Source: Ruminococcus sp.
Lineage (GTDB): Bacteria > Bacillota > Clostridia > Oscillospirales > Acutalibacteraceae
Direction: 5' to 3'
DNA length: 64,000 nt
Assembly (NCBI GenBank): GCA_017433905.1
Contig: JAFRGI010000021.1
Span: forward strand, 1 to 64,000
The position numbers and the translations under genes are program-made. The notes below the pieces were generated by a model. That model was given only the letters and a program-made list of their open reading frames with translations. It made no database searches and was not told the origin of the DNA. Below are positions 35,774-43,912 of this stretch, piece by piece (positions within the stretch are counted from its first letter, which is position 1; each line of letters starts with the position of its first letter).

Positions 35774-38700
35774 TTAACCGAAGAAGTTGTTGGCAGCCTG
35801 ATTATACCAATAGGTCGCGCAAACAAGTTTGAATGTGCTGTACGGAACATCATCCGAGTTGATACAAGCGCGCACATAGTCGAGTACAGCGTAATCATAG
35901 CTGTTTTGACCAATCGTCAGGGTATAGGACGTGTCGAGATCGGCTGCCGCAATATCTGTCAGTTCCAAGTAGATTTTTCCGTCCTTTGTTTTATAATCAA
36001 CTTTTTTGCCGTTGAAAGTGATGCTGTCTTTTACGGCGTCAAACTTTGTCTGATCTTTGATCGTGTAGTAGTGGCGCATAGAGGTCTCGGTCAGATAGAC
36101 GATCGTTGTTCCTGCGTATTCCAGACCGTATGCATCAAGTCCGGCACTCATATCGCTTGGTGTAGTGGTGATCATATCGGTAGTAACCTTTTCCATTGTA
36201 TAATGGATGTCTTTGTTTGCAAGGTTATCGGTGTTGCGCTTGAACACTACCTGCGCTTTTGCGCCGTAATCAAGCATGGTTTTGACGATTCTTTCAAGAT
36301 TCTCATAACTTTTTGTACCGGTGCCTGTATAACTGTTTCTGAAACTGTCAGAAAGGAGTACATCGCAGTATTTTCTGACGGAATAGGTGTTGGTATCGAG
36401 CTGTTCACCGCCGACTGTCAGCGTTGCGGTGACGTCATAGGTCATCTCGGCAACATCCACATTGACCGTAGCCTTGTAGCCGTGTGGGGTTATATCATTC
36501 GCAGTCAGGGTGACGGAGTGCATCTTGTCTGTGCCGTTGACTGTCCATACGAAATCGACCTTAGCGCTGTTTGCGAGATCTTCATCGGTCAGATTCACAA
36601 AGAAGTTGATGCCGATATCGCCGTCAAGGGTCAAGCTGTGACCGGCAAAACATACTCTGTCAATTTCTTTTTTATCGGTATAGGTCTCGTCGTCAACGAC
36701 AACCGTCGCGGTATAGACGATTTTGCCTTCCTGTATTTGGCTTGTTACGGACGCGTCAACGATTTCTTCATAATCGCAGTGGGGACAGGTGAATGTTGCA
36801 GTCGCGCTGCTGTAATCGTCACTCCAGTTCCAGGTCGGATTGCTGTAGGTATGCGTGTCGATACCGATGTATTTGCGCTGTCCTCTGAATTTAAATTTGG
36901 AATCTTCGAAAGCGTGACGGAAAGTGCCCTCGTGATATCCGTAGAAGGTAATACCGCTGATGTCATCAAAGGGATAAAACGTTATGGAGATCGGACTCGC
37001 TGACGTGGTGCAGGTAACCTTGTGCAACGCAGAACAATCATAGAAAATATAGGAATCAAGTTGTGTCAGCCCGGAGCCGATGGTGATTTCTTCCAGATTC
37101 GAACAGTGACGGAACGCCTCCCAGCCGATATGCTTTATATTGTTGCCCATCGTTACCTTGGTGATCGTGGTATTGCCCTTGAATGCGGACTGGTTCACAG
37201 AGGTGATCTTTTTGCCGCGCAGTGTCTGGTTGGGATAGTTATCGGGAACGGTATCCGGAATTGCGACCTCGGCGTCGGTACCGTTGTATTTCATGACGCG
37301 GACATGAGTGCCGTTATCGTGGATGTTGAAGTAAGGCACTATGGTTTGCGCCTGCGTGATTTCGTTCTCACCGTTCTTGTCGGAGTAGTATCGGTTGCAC
37401 ACAGAGCAGTACCAATATTCCGTAGTACCGTTCGCATAGGTATTTGTGTCGGCGTAATAGGTCGGCGCCACTGCCGCATGATGCGTCATGGTATGTTTGG
37501 AGCACGCAGGAACGCGGATATCATCCTGAATACGGGTAAAGTTTGAACTCCAAATTTTATAGCTGAAATGCTCGTCTAAAAAGTTGTTGCAGAGGATTCC
37601 CGTATACAGCTGCCTCGGATCGAACCATGTAGATCCTAACAAATTTTTATGTACTTCCTTAGTGTAGTAAAACGGTGTATCATCGCCGGTGGAGCAGCTT
37701 GTGTAAATAAATGCCAAAACATCTTCATCAAAATAATTTCTTGCGGTGTTGCGTATGTCTTGAATACATCTGTCATTGTTTTGAGGATTTAGGCTCTTCT
37801 CAATGATGTTAAATTTTTCACCGTTGGTATGATGCCAGTCGTCCTGCATCCATACCTGAACGCCGTCTATGGTAGCGCCGTAAGCCGGATATCCGTTATC
37901 AGATCCCGTGTAAAAATTGCTGACGTCCAGAGCCCAATTGACGGTTTGACCGTTCGTTCTGGTTTTATACAGATGCGCCGTTGATTTTTCTACTTCATGA
38001 CCGGATGCCATCAGATGGCTGTGTGATAATCTGCTGACAATATAAATCTTACCGCGCAGATCTCCCATCGTGGGCATGCCGACTCCGGACCATATGATAC
38101 TGTTATCCTGCAGCGCCTGATTTTTCAGATAATTGTAAAGATTGTAGTCGCCGTCGCCTCTGTCCTCCATGATTTGGAAAATAAAGCACTCGTCGGGATG
38201 CTTCTTCAGAAATTCTCTGAACCAGCCCATCACCGTTGACAGCATCAGGTTATTTCCCGATCTGTCTTTGCAGGGCTCCTCGGCGTGGACAAAATGGATC
38301 GAATCCTCTGTAGCGCCCTCGGATTTGAAGCGCAGGTCAAAATGTCGGACGCCGGCTTTCAATAAATCATCAATATACAATTGCTGACATTTATGTTCAT
38401 CACTTATATTGATTGCTGCAACGTCGTGTGAGCCGGGAATATTCAAGTCACCCAGCTTTGTGTCATCGGGAATATAGCTCATCCAATCCAGAGAATTGAT
38501 TTGTCTGCCGTCACGGTTCACACAATAGGTATCGTAACGCTTTGCCTGCTCGATCGTGACCTTCTCTTCACCCTGTGTCACGTTATTCTGGTAGCTCTTG
38601 GTGGAAACGATCTCCAGTTCCCATGTCATGCTTGCCTTTGAGCCGATCGTAACTTTGTTATTATTCTCATTATACTCACTGGGATTCTGAAGCGACCAAT

Positions 38701-39172
38701 ATTTATTGAACTTTTCGTTATAGATATAATAGGTGCCGTTGCTTTGAGGAATGAACTTCCAGTACGAGCGTTTGGCGTCTTCGCCGCTATGCTCTTCTTC
38801 GATATGTACAACGGCGTTTTCCGCGTTTTCTTCAGCGGTCAGCAAATGGCAGCCGTAGTTTTTCGGAGTGTTATCGGTATCCTTGGGATAGAAGTAAATC
38901 TGGAACGTGTCATCCTCATTTGCAACTTTTTTAAGATAAAGGCGTGACGAGTGACCGAGGTAAAACAAGTGAGCGACATTTGGACCGGACGTTCCGTCTT
39001 TATTGATGGTAACAGTCGCGCGAGAAGAAGACGGTCTTAAGCGGACGGTCACGCCATCCAGCGCATCCGCCTTTACATATTCTCCGACCGTTCTTTCCAG
39101 TGAATCAATGTATTCTTCGTGTGTTTGCGCTGAAGCAGTGACAGGCGTCACCGCAAAAACGCCGAGTACCAT
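35774..39172 (-). CDS. Large secreted protein with PI-PLC X domain, leucine-rich repeats and C-terminal Ig-like region; signal peptide out of frame
   Basis: 1132 residues readable from the only in-frame Met. Order: end of a signal peptide (VLGVFAVTPVTASAQ), a probable ricin-like beta-trefoil (about 60-190, YWKFIPQSNGTYYIY), and a bacterial PI-PLC X domain (about 230-560) with catalytic His249 in NIPGSHD and His296 in FVHAEE. A BspA-type leucine-rich repeat block follows (about 640-760, SVNQSAFKGNTTITKVTMGN), then beta-rich C-terminal domains. No sortase motif or anchor helix is visible, so it is secreted or held non-covalently. The true start is probably the ATG at 39218, which is in a different frame because of an A9 tract (see that entry). 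A plausible role is cleaving phosphatidylinositol or GPI at the host surface; unproven. Confidence 0.85.
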   Translation of the reverse strand: MVLGVFAVTPVTASAQTHEEYIDSLERTVGEYVKADALDGVTVRLRPSSSRATVTINKDGTSGPNVAHLFYLGHSSRLYLKKVANEDDTFQIYFYPKDTDNTPKNYGCHLLTAEENAENAVVHIEEEHSGEDAKRSYWKFIPQSNGTYYIYNEKFNKYWSLQNPSEYNENNNKVTIGSKASMTWELEIVSTKSYQNNVTQGEEKVTIEQAKRYDTYCVNRDGRQINSLDWMSYIPDDTKLGDLNIPGSHDVAAINISDEHKCQQLYIDDLLKAGVRHFDLRFKSEGATEDSIHFVHAEEPCKDRSGNNLMLSTVMGWFREFLKKHPDECFIFQIMEDRGDGDYNLYNYLKNQALQDNSIIWSGVGMPTMGDLRGKIYIVSRLSHSHLMASGHEVEKSTAHLYKTRTNGQTVNWALDVSNFYTGSDNGYPAYGATIDGVQVWMQDDWHHTNGEKFNIIEKSLNPQNNDRCIQDIRNTARNYFDEDVLAFIYTSCSTGDDTPFYYTKEVHKNLLGSTWFDPRQLYTGILCNNFLDEHFSYKIWSSNFTRIQDDIRVPACSKHTMTHHAAVAPTYYADTNTYANGTTEYWYCSVCNRYYSDKNGENEITQAQTIVPYFNIHDNGTHVRVMKYNGTDAEVAIPDTVPDNYPNQTLRGKKITSVNQSAFKGNTTITKVTMGNNIKHIGWEAFRHCSNLEEITIGSGLTQLDSYIFYDCSALHKVTCTTSASPISITFYPFDDISGITFYGYHEGTFRHAFEDSKFKFRGQRKYIGIDTHTYSNPTWNWSDDYSSATATFTCPHCDYEEIVDASVTSQIQEGKIVYTATVVVDDETYTDKKEIDRVCFAGHSLTLDGDIGINFFVNLTDEDLANSAKVDFVWTVNGTDKMHSVTLTANDITPHGYKATVNVDVAEMTYDVTATLTVGGEQLDTNTYSVRKYCDVLLSDSFRNSYTGTGTKSYENLERIVKTMLDYGAKAQVVFKRNTDNLANKDIHYTMEKVTTDMITTTPSDMSAGLDAYGLEYAGTTIVYLTETSMRHYYTIKDQTKFDAVKDSITFNGKKVDYKTKDGKIYLELTDIAAADLDTSYTLTIGQNSYDYAVLDYVRACINSDDVPYSTFKLVCATYWYNQAANNFFG

Positions 39173-39218
39173 TATCAGTGATAATAAAATACTTACTGTT
39201 TTTTTTTGTCTTTTTCAT
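39173..39218 (-). other. Out-of-frame start of the phospholipase gene at an A9 tract
   Basis: The ATG at 39218 opens MKKTKK and then meets nine A (39207-39199). With eight A the frame would continue TVSILLSLIMVLGVFAVTP, a textbook signal peptide running straight into the 35774-39172 frame. With nine it goes NSKYFIITDNG and stops after about 35 codons. The in-frame ATG at 39172 has no ribosome binding site and leaves only half a signal peptide. So the gene is frameshifted, phase-variable, rescued by slippage, or the run is misread. Confidence 0.8.
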
Positions 39219-39291
39219 GTTTACAAACTGCCTTTCCGCGAAAGACACCGAAGGGATGACGAAAAGGTGCTTCCGCAATTATCTCGTGGTT

Positions 39292-39320
39292 ATTTTACTA
39301 TCATTCAGTTGAAAAATCAA
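39292..39320 (-). promoter_or_regulatory. Promoter of the phospholipase-peptide unit
   Basis: On the minus strand, TTGATT (39320-39315) and TAAAAT (39297-39292) with a 17-base spacer. The start would fall near 39285, about 67 nt before the ATG at 39218, which supports that ATG as the real translation start. Confidence 0.7.
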
Positions 39321-39455
39321 GATGTCATAGGGATTTTCAGCATTTTTGTTATGTTTGAAAAAATCTTATACAGATGTATTGTTATATGTAATGATTTTTT
39401 GAAAATCTAATTCGACTTGATATTGGATGAGTGCGAAATGACAGGCAAAGTAAAT

Positions 39456-39500
39456 AAGCACTGACCGGATATCCCGAAAAGAGGATAACGGTCAGTGCTT
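39456..39500. terminator. Terminator-like hairpin downstream of the GH25 gene
   Basis: AAGCACTGACCG (39456-39467) pairs perfectly with CGGTCAGTGCTT (39489-39500). On the minus strand it is followed by ATTTACTTT, so it most likely ends the lysozyme transcript. Its sequence resembles the hairpin at 35451. The remaining gap to 39608 shows nothing further that I can support. Confidence 0.7.
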
Positions 39501-39608
39501 GTTTGTGCTGTTGCAACGTTCCGGGATTATCGGAAACGAAGGTTCAGTCGGATGATATGGCAAACAAGACGATGGATGCCGAAAGGCTGACGCCTTGCCG
39601 GGACAGTA

Positions 39609-40529
39609 CTACACCTTTTTGCGCATCATACCGCCGAGCAGTTTCATGAACTCATAACCTGCGATTCCGTTTTGCGCGTATCCGTTCATTTTGAGAACCT
39701 GGTTGACAGCCAATTCCGTGCCGTCGCCAAATACATTGTTCTCATCGACGCCCTGTGTGATAATCCCCTGCTTTTTTGCCGTCAAAAGCATTTCCTTGAG
39801 TGCCATTACGCCATAGGTTTTGTCGCCCTTTTCAAATCCGCTGTTGTCGAGCACAGGGTCGGACGGTGTCCAGTTGTTCCATCCGCCGGATTTGATGATC
39901 GACGGGTAGTCCTTGTAACATTTATCCTTGTCAATGGTTCCCACTCCGGGAATCGAATTGGACTCAAGATAGTTGACCTCGCCTCCGTATTGCCACATCC
40001 CGTAGCTGCCCCTGTAGTCACAGGTGGAGTTCCACTGCGCTACCCAGATGTCGTAGTTGTCGAGCAGGCTCGGAGCGTCAAGCTTGTTGTTGAGCCAGCT
40101 CAGCGAGGAATACAACATGGGGTAATAGCCCGCTTTTTTGATTTCGCTGAGGAAGGTTTTACAAATTTCCACTAACGTTGTGTCGCCTGGATTGCCGTGG
40201 TTTTTCTTGTAGTTGTCCGCGTCCTCCATATCGAGTGCGACGGGCAGGGTCGGTTTTTTGTTTTTGAGCAAACGAATGACGTGTCGTGCTTCGCTTCTTG
40301 CATCGTCCGTATTGACTGCGTAGGAGTAGAGATACGCACCCCAGGGTACGCCTGCCGCTTCACATTTGCGGACATTTTCCTCGAACCGGTTGTCATCCTG
40401 AACCGTCAAATCGGAGCCGTATCCGCAGCGGATCATCACAAAGTCATAGCCTGCGTCCCGGATTTTTTCGATGCTGACATTTCCGTTGAGCGAAGAGATA
40501 TCCACGCCCTTTTTTCCTTTCAGATTCAT
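39609..40529 (-). CDS. GH25 lysozyme-like hydrolase with C-terminal accessory domain
   Basis: 306 residues. The N-terminal GH25 barrel (about 6-200) has KKGVDISSLNGNVS with the first catalytic-region Asp, FVMIRCGYGSD, and VALDMEDADNY, which supplies the acidic pair; WVAQWNSTCDYRGSYGMWQY ends the domain. The C-terminal 80 residues resemble a peptidoglycan-binding or repeat-counting domain (TYGVMALKEMLLTAKKQG). GH25 enzymes cut the MurNAc-GlcNAc bond. There is no signal peptide, as in phage endolysins, but no holin or phage gene is near. The start follows GAGGAAAAT. It could be a domesticated endolysin or be exported by another route. Confidence 0.9.
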   Translation of the reverse strand: MNLKGKKGVDISSLNGNVSIEKIRDAGYDFVMIRCGYGSDLTVQDDNRFEENVRKCEAAGVPWGAYLYSYAVNTDDARSEARHVIRLLKNKKPTLPVALDMEDADNYKKNHGNPGDTTLVEICKTFLSEIKKAGYYPMLYSSLSWLNNKLDAPSLLDNYDIWVAQWNSTCDYRGSYGMWQYGGEVNYLESNSIPGVGTIDKDKCYKDYPSIIKSGGWNNWTPSDPVLDNSGFEKGDKTYGVMALKEMLLTAKKQGIITQGVDENNVFGDGTELAVNQVLKMNGYAQNGIAGYEFMKLLGGMMRKKV

Positions 40530-40617
40530 ATTTTCCTCCCTTTTTGTTTTCTCGGAGGCGTCCCTCCGTTTTCATTCTATGCGGAGACAGAAAGCCTGTT
40601 CCCCCAAGGAAGAAACA

Positions 40618-40655
40618 AGCAGGAAAATTGCATAGGTCTACGCAATTTTCCTGCT
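40618..40655 (-). terminator. Terminator of the ilvB-sirtuin unit
   Basis: AGCAGGAAAATTGC pairs perfectly with GCAATTTTCCTGCT over a 10-base loop; on the minus strand TGTTTCTT follows. It lies 7 bases after the sirtuin stop. Confidence 0.78.
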
Positions 40656-40661
40656 GTGTTA

Positions 40662-41387
40662 TCAATCGTTTACTTTTAATTTTCCCAGTACCTCACCGAC
40701 TTTGTCGTGGAACACCAGGTCGGCGTGCGAATCGTAAGGAGTGGCATCGCGGTTGATCAGCACGATTTTGTCGCCGCAGAAACAGCGGATAAATCCCGCT
40801 GCAGGATAGACTGTCAGGCTGGTGCCCGCGATGATCAACGTATCGGCGGTTCGGATCGCATGGAGCGCGCCCGAGACCACGCTGTTGTCCAGGCTTTCCT
40901 CATAAAGCACCACGTCGGGCTTGACGATTCCACCGCAGGTGCAGTGCGGCACATCCTCGGAATTTCTGATGAATTCCGCTGAATAAAACTTGCGGCATTT
41001 GCAGCAGTAGTTGCGTAGTATGCTTCCGTGCAGCTCATAAACGCGTTTGCTGCCTGCCGCCTGATGTAAGCCGTCGATGTTCTGGGTGACAACGGCGGAA
41101 AGCTTGCCGGTTTGTTCCAATTCCGCCAGCTTCACGTGCGCCGGATTGGGCTTTTTGTCGAAGAAAAGCATTTTGTCGCGGTAGAAGCGATAAAACTCTG
41201 TGGTTTTTTTTACAAAAAACGTGTGGCTGAGAATTTCCTCGGGAGGATAGTCGTATTTTTGGTTATACAGTCCGTCCACGCTGCGAAAGTCGGGAATGCC
41301 GCTTTCGGTGCTCACGCCCGCTCCACCGAAAAATACAATGCTGTGGCTGTTATCAATGATTTGCTGCAGCTTAGCGATGGTTGCCAT
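40662..41387 (-). CDS. NAD-dependent protein deacylase, sirtuin family
   Basis: Removes acyl groups from lysines using NAD. 241 residues with the Rossmann motif GGAGVSTESGIPDFRS, TQNIDGLHQAAG, the catalytic His in YELHGSI, and a zinc module with four Cys (CCKC, then CTCGG). The ATG at 41387 follows GAAAGGAGCAGCGAAA. It lies 47 bases after ilvB on the same strand, so the two are probably co-transcribed. Confidence 0.94.
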   Translation of the reverse strand: MATIAKLQQIIDNSHSIVFFGGAGVSTESGIPDFRSVDGLYNQKYDYPPEEILSHTFFVKKTTEFYRFYRDKMLFFDKKPNPAHVKLAELEQTGKLSAVVTQNIDGLHQAAGSKRVYELHGSILRNYCCKCRKFYSAEFIRNSEDVPHCTCGGIVKPDVVLYEESLDNSVVSGALHAIRTADTLIIAGTSLTVYPAAGFIRCFCGDKIVLINRDATPYDSHADLVFHDKVGEVLGKLKVND

Positions 41388-41434
41388 TTTCGCTGCTCCT
41401 TTCTTTTGCTTTCGGGCAGAGAGCGACAATGTGC

Positions 41435-43102
41435 CTACATTTCCGTGATGATTTCATTGATGGTTTTTCCCGGGGGGATCATGGGCAGAACGTTGACGTC
41501 GGGACTGATTTGGCAGTCGATTACAACGGGGGCGTGCAGCTCCATAGCCTTGCGGATGGTAGGCTCGATTTCGGAATCAAGCGTGACACGCATTCCGGTA
41601 ACGCCGAATGCTTCCGCCAGTTTCACAAAATCCGTCCCCCGGTGGGGATCCGTCTGCGAGAAGCGGCTGCCGTAGAACAGCTTTTGCCACTGACGCACCA
41701 TGCCAAGAACAGAATTGTTCATCACCAACACGATGACAGGAAGATTGTACGATTTGAGTGTAACCAGCTCATTGAGATTCATGTGGAAGCTGCCGTCGCC
41801 TGTGAACAGGAATACACGCTTGTCGGGAGCGGCGATCTGCGCGCCGATGGCGGCACCCATGCCGTATCCCATGGTTCCCATACCGCCCGAAGTGAGCAGT
41901 GTGCGCTGTCCTTCCAACTTGGCGAACTGCGCAACCCACATTTGGTGCTGACCGACGTCCGTGGCAATGATGTCGTTTTCGTCCTTGAGCTTGTTGACGG
42001 TCTCGATGATATCCTGCGGCTGCGGATATTCGTCATTGTAGAGCTCCGTGTCGTCGAAATGATGCTTCCATACTTCGATTTGCGCCAGCCATTCCGTGTG
42101 CTCTTGCCGGTCCATACCGATTGTCAAAGCTGTCAGGCTTTCTTTGAGGTCGCCGAGAACGTATTCATTTACCTGCACGTTTTTATTGATTTCGCGCTCG
42201 TCAATTTCAAGTTGAACGATTTTGGCTTGTTCGCCGAATCTTTTTCTGTCGCCTGCCACGCGGTCGGAAAAACGAGCGCCGCAGGAAATAATCAGGTCGC
42301 ATTCGGCGGTGACCATGCCGGTTTCGTAGCCGCCGTGCATACCGATGTTGCCCACACAGAGGCGGTGAGACGCCGGAATTGCGCCTAATGCCATCAGCGA
42401 ACAGCAGACGGGGGCGTCGATTAGCTCCGCAAAGACGCGAAACTCTTCGCAGGCGTCCGCGCTGAGAATACCGCCGCCTGCGTAAATCATCGGACGTTTG
42501 GCGTTGGCGATCAGCTTTTGAATACGACGGATGCTGTCGGGATTTTTGATTTGAATTAACGCGGGAGCTTCGGGCTCCCGCGGTTCGTAATCGGTGGTTT
42601 CTGCGGTAAGGTTTTTAGGCACGTCAACCAGAACGGGTCCTTTTCTGCCGTGATTGGCAAGGGCGAATGCTTTGCGGAGGGTCGGTGCGAGATCCTCCAC
42701 GTGCTCAACAAGATAGCTGGCTTTGGTGACAGGCTTGACGATGTTGACGATGTCGACCTCCTGAAAGCTGTCGCGCCCCAGCTGATCTGTATTGACGTTG
42801 GCAGTGATCGCGACCATAGGGATTGAATCAATATTTGCTGTGGCAAGACCGGTGACGATGTTGGTGGAACCGGGACCCGATGTGGTCAGAACCACGCCGG
42901 TTTTGCCCGTGGCGCGCGCGTAGCCGTCCGCTGCATGAGATGCACCCTGTTCGTGTGCCGTGAGAATGTGGCGAATTCTGTCGCTGTAGTGATAGAGTGC
43001 GTCGTAGGTATTGAGCGCCGCGCCTCCGGGATAACCGAACACGGTGTCAACGCCGTGCTCCAACAGACATTCGCAAATGATTTCCGCTCCTGTTAGTTTC
43101 AT
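41435..43102 (-). CDS. ilvB: Acetolactate synthase large (catalytic) subunit
   Basis: Condenses two pyruvates, or pyruvate and 2-oxobutyrate, in branched-chain amino acid synthesis. 555 residues: EQGASHAADGYARATG with the catalytic Glu, a middle FAD-type domain, and the TPP/Mg site GDGSFHMNLNELVTLKSYNL ending near VMNNSVLGMVRQW. The length and family match biosynthetic AHAS rather than the catabolic AlsS. The small regulatory subunit ilvN is not next to it. The start at 43102 lies after AAGGGGTTATTAAAC and 35 nt from the predicted transcript start, so no leader attenuator or T-box fits. Confidence 0.94.
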   Translation of the reverse strand: MKLTGAEIICECLLEHGVDTVFGYPGGAALNTYDALYHYSDRIRHILTAHEQGASHAADGYARATGKTGVVLTTSGPGSTNIVTGLATANIDSIPMVAITANVNTDQLGRDSFQEVDIVNIVKPVTKASYLVEHVEDLAPTLRKAFALANHGRKGPVLVDVPKNLTAETTDYEPREPEAPALIQIKNPDSIRRIQKLIANAKRPMIYAGGGILSADACEEFRVFAELIDAPVCCSLMALGAIPASHRLCVGNIGMHGGYETGMVTAECDLIISCGARFSDRVAGDRKRFGEQAKIVQLEIDEREINKNVQVNEYVLGDLKESLTALTIGMDRQEHTEWLAQIEVWKHHFDDTELYNDEYPQPQDIIETVNKLKDENDIIATDVGQHQMWVAQFAKLEGQRTLLTSGGMGTMGYGMGAAIGAQIAAPDKRVFLFTGDGSFHMNLNELVTLKSYNLPVIVLVMNNSVLGMVRQWQKLFYGSRFSQTDPHRGTDFVKLAEAFGVTGMRVTLDSEIEPTIRKAMELHAPVVIDCQISPDVNVLPMIPPGKTINEIITEM

Positions 43103-43143
43103 GTTTAATAACCCCTTGCATATTCGAATTTGCAATATCTTTT

Positions 43144-43172
43144 ATTTTACTGCAATAAAGTGTTTGTGTCAA
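43144..43172 (-). promoter_or_regulatory. Promoter of the ilvB-sirtuin unit
   Basis: On the minus strand, perfect TTGACA (43172-43167) and TAAAAT (43149-43144) with a 17-base spacer. Confidence 0.85.
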
Positions 43173-43274
43173 GGATTTCGGACATTTTCATTGGTGCAGG
43201 GACAATGCGGATTTGTTGTCGGATGACGGCGCGGCATGACGCGGTCTTTTCGGAACGCGCCGAAAACGAAACAC

Positions 43275-43303
43275 TTGTCAATACCGCGCCGCCATGCTAT
43301 AAT
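43275..43303 (+). promoter_or_regulatory. Promoter of the zapA-U32 unit
   Basis: TTGTCA at 43275-43280 and consensus TATAAT at 43298-43303, 17-base spacer, about 30 nt before the zapA start. Confidence 0.82.
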
Positions 43304-43333
43304 ATACAGTGGAAAAAAGAGGAGCGTGGTACC

Positions 43334-43912
43334 GTGAGCAAAAAAAGAGTCAGTATCCAGCTGGACGGCAGAAGCTACGTTGTCATTACAGAGGACGACG
43401 AGGAGTATGTGAGAGACATTGCGGAGGAGGTTTCCCAAAGCCTGCTCAAGGCTTCGTGTTCCGCAAAAAATCTTGATGTGCGCGACTGTGCTATTTTGGT
43501 CGCGCTCGACTACTGCGACGATTGCCAAAAAGAACGCAGACGCAACAAGGATTTGGTGGAAAAAGCGGATCAGATTGTGCGGCATACAAATGAACTGAAC
43601 AGAAAATGCACGGATTACAAGGAAAAGCTGACCGACGCGATGAACGAGAATACACGGCTAAGCAAGCGCATCCGCGCGCTGGAGGAACAGCTGCGCGTGT
43701 TGAACAAGGAAAATGAGCGGCTGAAAAAATTTGAGCCGAAAAAAACCGACGCCGAAAAGCTTTTTGAAAAGACCGTGCAGGAAAAGCATGCCGAGCGGCT
43801 GATGGGCTATGTGCCGATGGAGCAGGGGTCGCTCTTTGACGACGAGTTCCTGCAGCCCGAAAAGCATTCGCAGCTGTCCGGAAAGAAAAAGAAAAAACAT
43901 GGAAAGCATTGA
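43334..43912 (+). CDS. zapA: Cell division protein ZapA-like, with long coiled-coil tail
   Basis: 192 residues. The N-terminal ZapA domain (KKRVSIQLDGRSYVVITEDD, then EYVRDIAEEVSQSL) is followed by a coiled coil from about residue 70 to 150 (RIRALEEQLRVLNKENERLK) and a basic end. It promotes FtsZ bundling at the division site. It is longer than the roughly 85-110-residue ZapA of Bacillus or E. coli, so the tail may be a lineage extension. GTG start after GAGGAGCG. It overlaps the next gene by 14 bases. Confidence 0.87.
   Translation: MSKKRVSIQLDGRSYVVITEDDEEYVRDIAEEVSQSLLKASCSAKNLDVRDCAILVALDYCDDCQKERRRNKDLVEKADQIVRHTNELNRKCTDYKEKLTDAMNENTRLSKRIRALEEQLRVLNKENERLKKFEPKKTDAEKLFEKTVQEKHAERLMGYVPMEQGSLFDDEFLQPEKHSQLSGKKKKKHGKH

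Noticed and set aside
35717..37003. 428-codon plus-strand frame
   Set aside because: Antisense to the C-terminal part of the phospholipase gene; no start site and no domain.
40554..40569. CGGAGG/CCTCCG hairpin followed by TTTT on the plus strand
   Set aside because: No plus-strand gene precedes it; it lies in the short leader of the GH25 gene and is too small to call.
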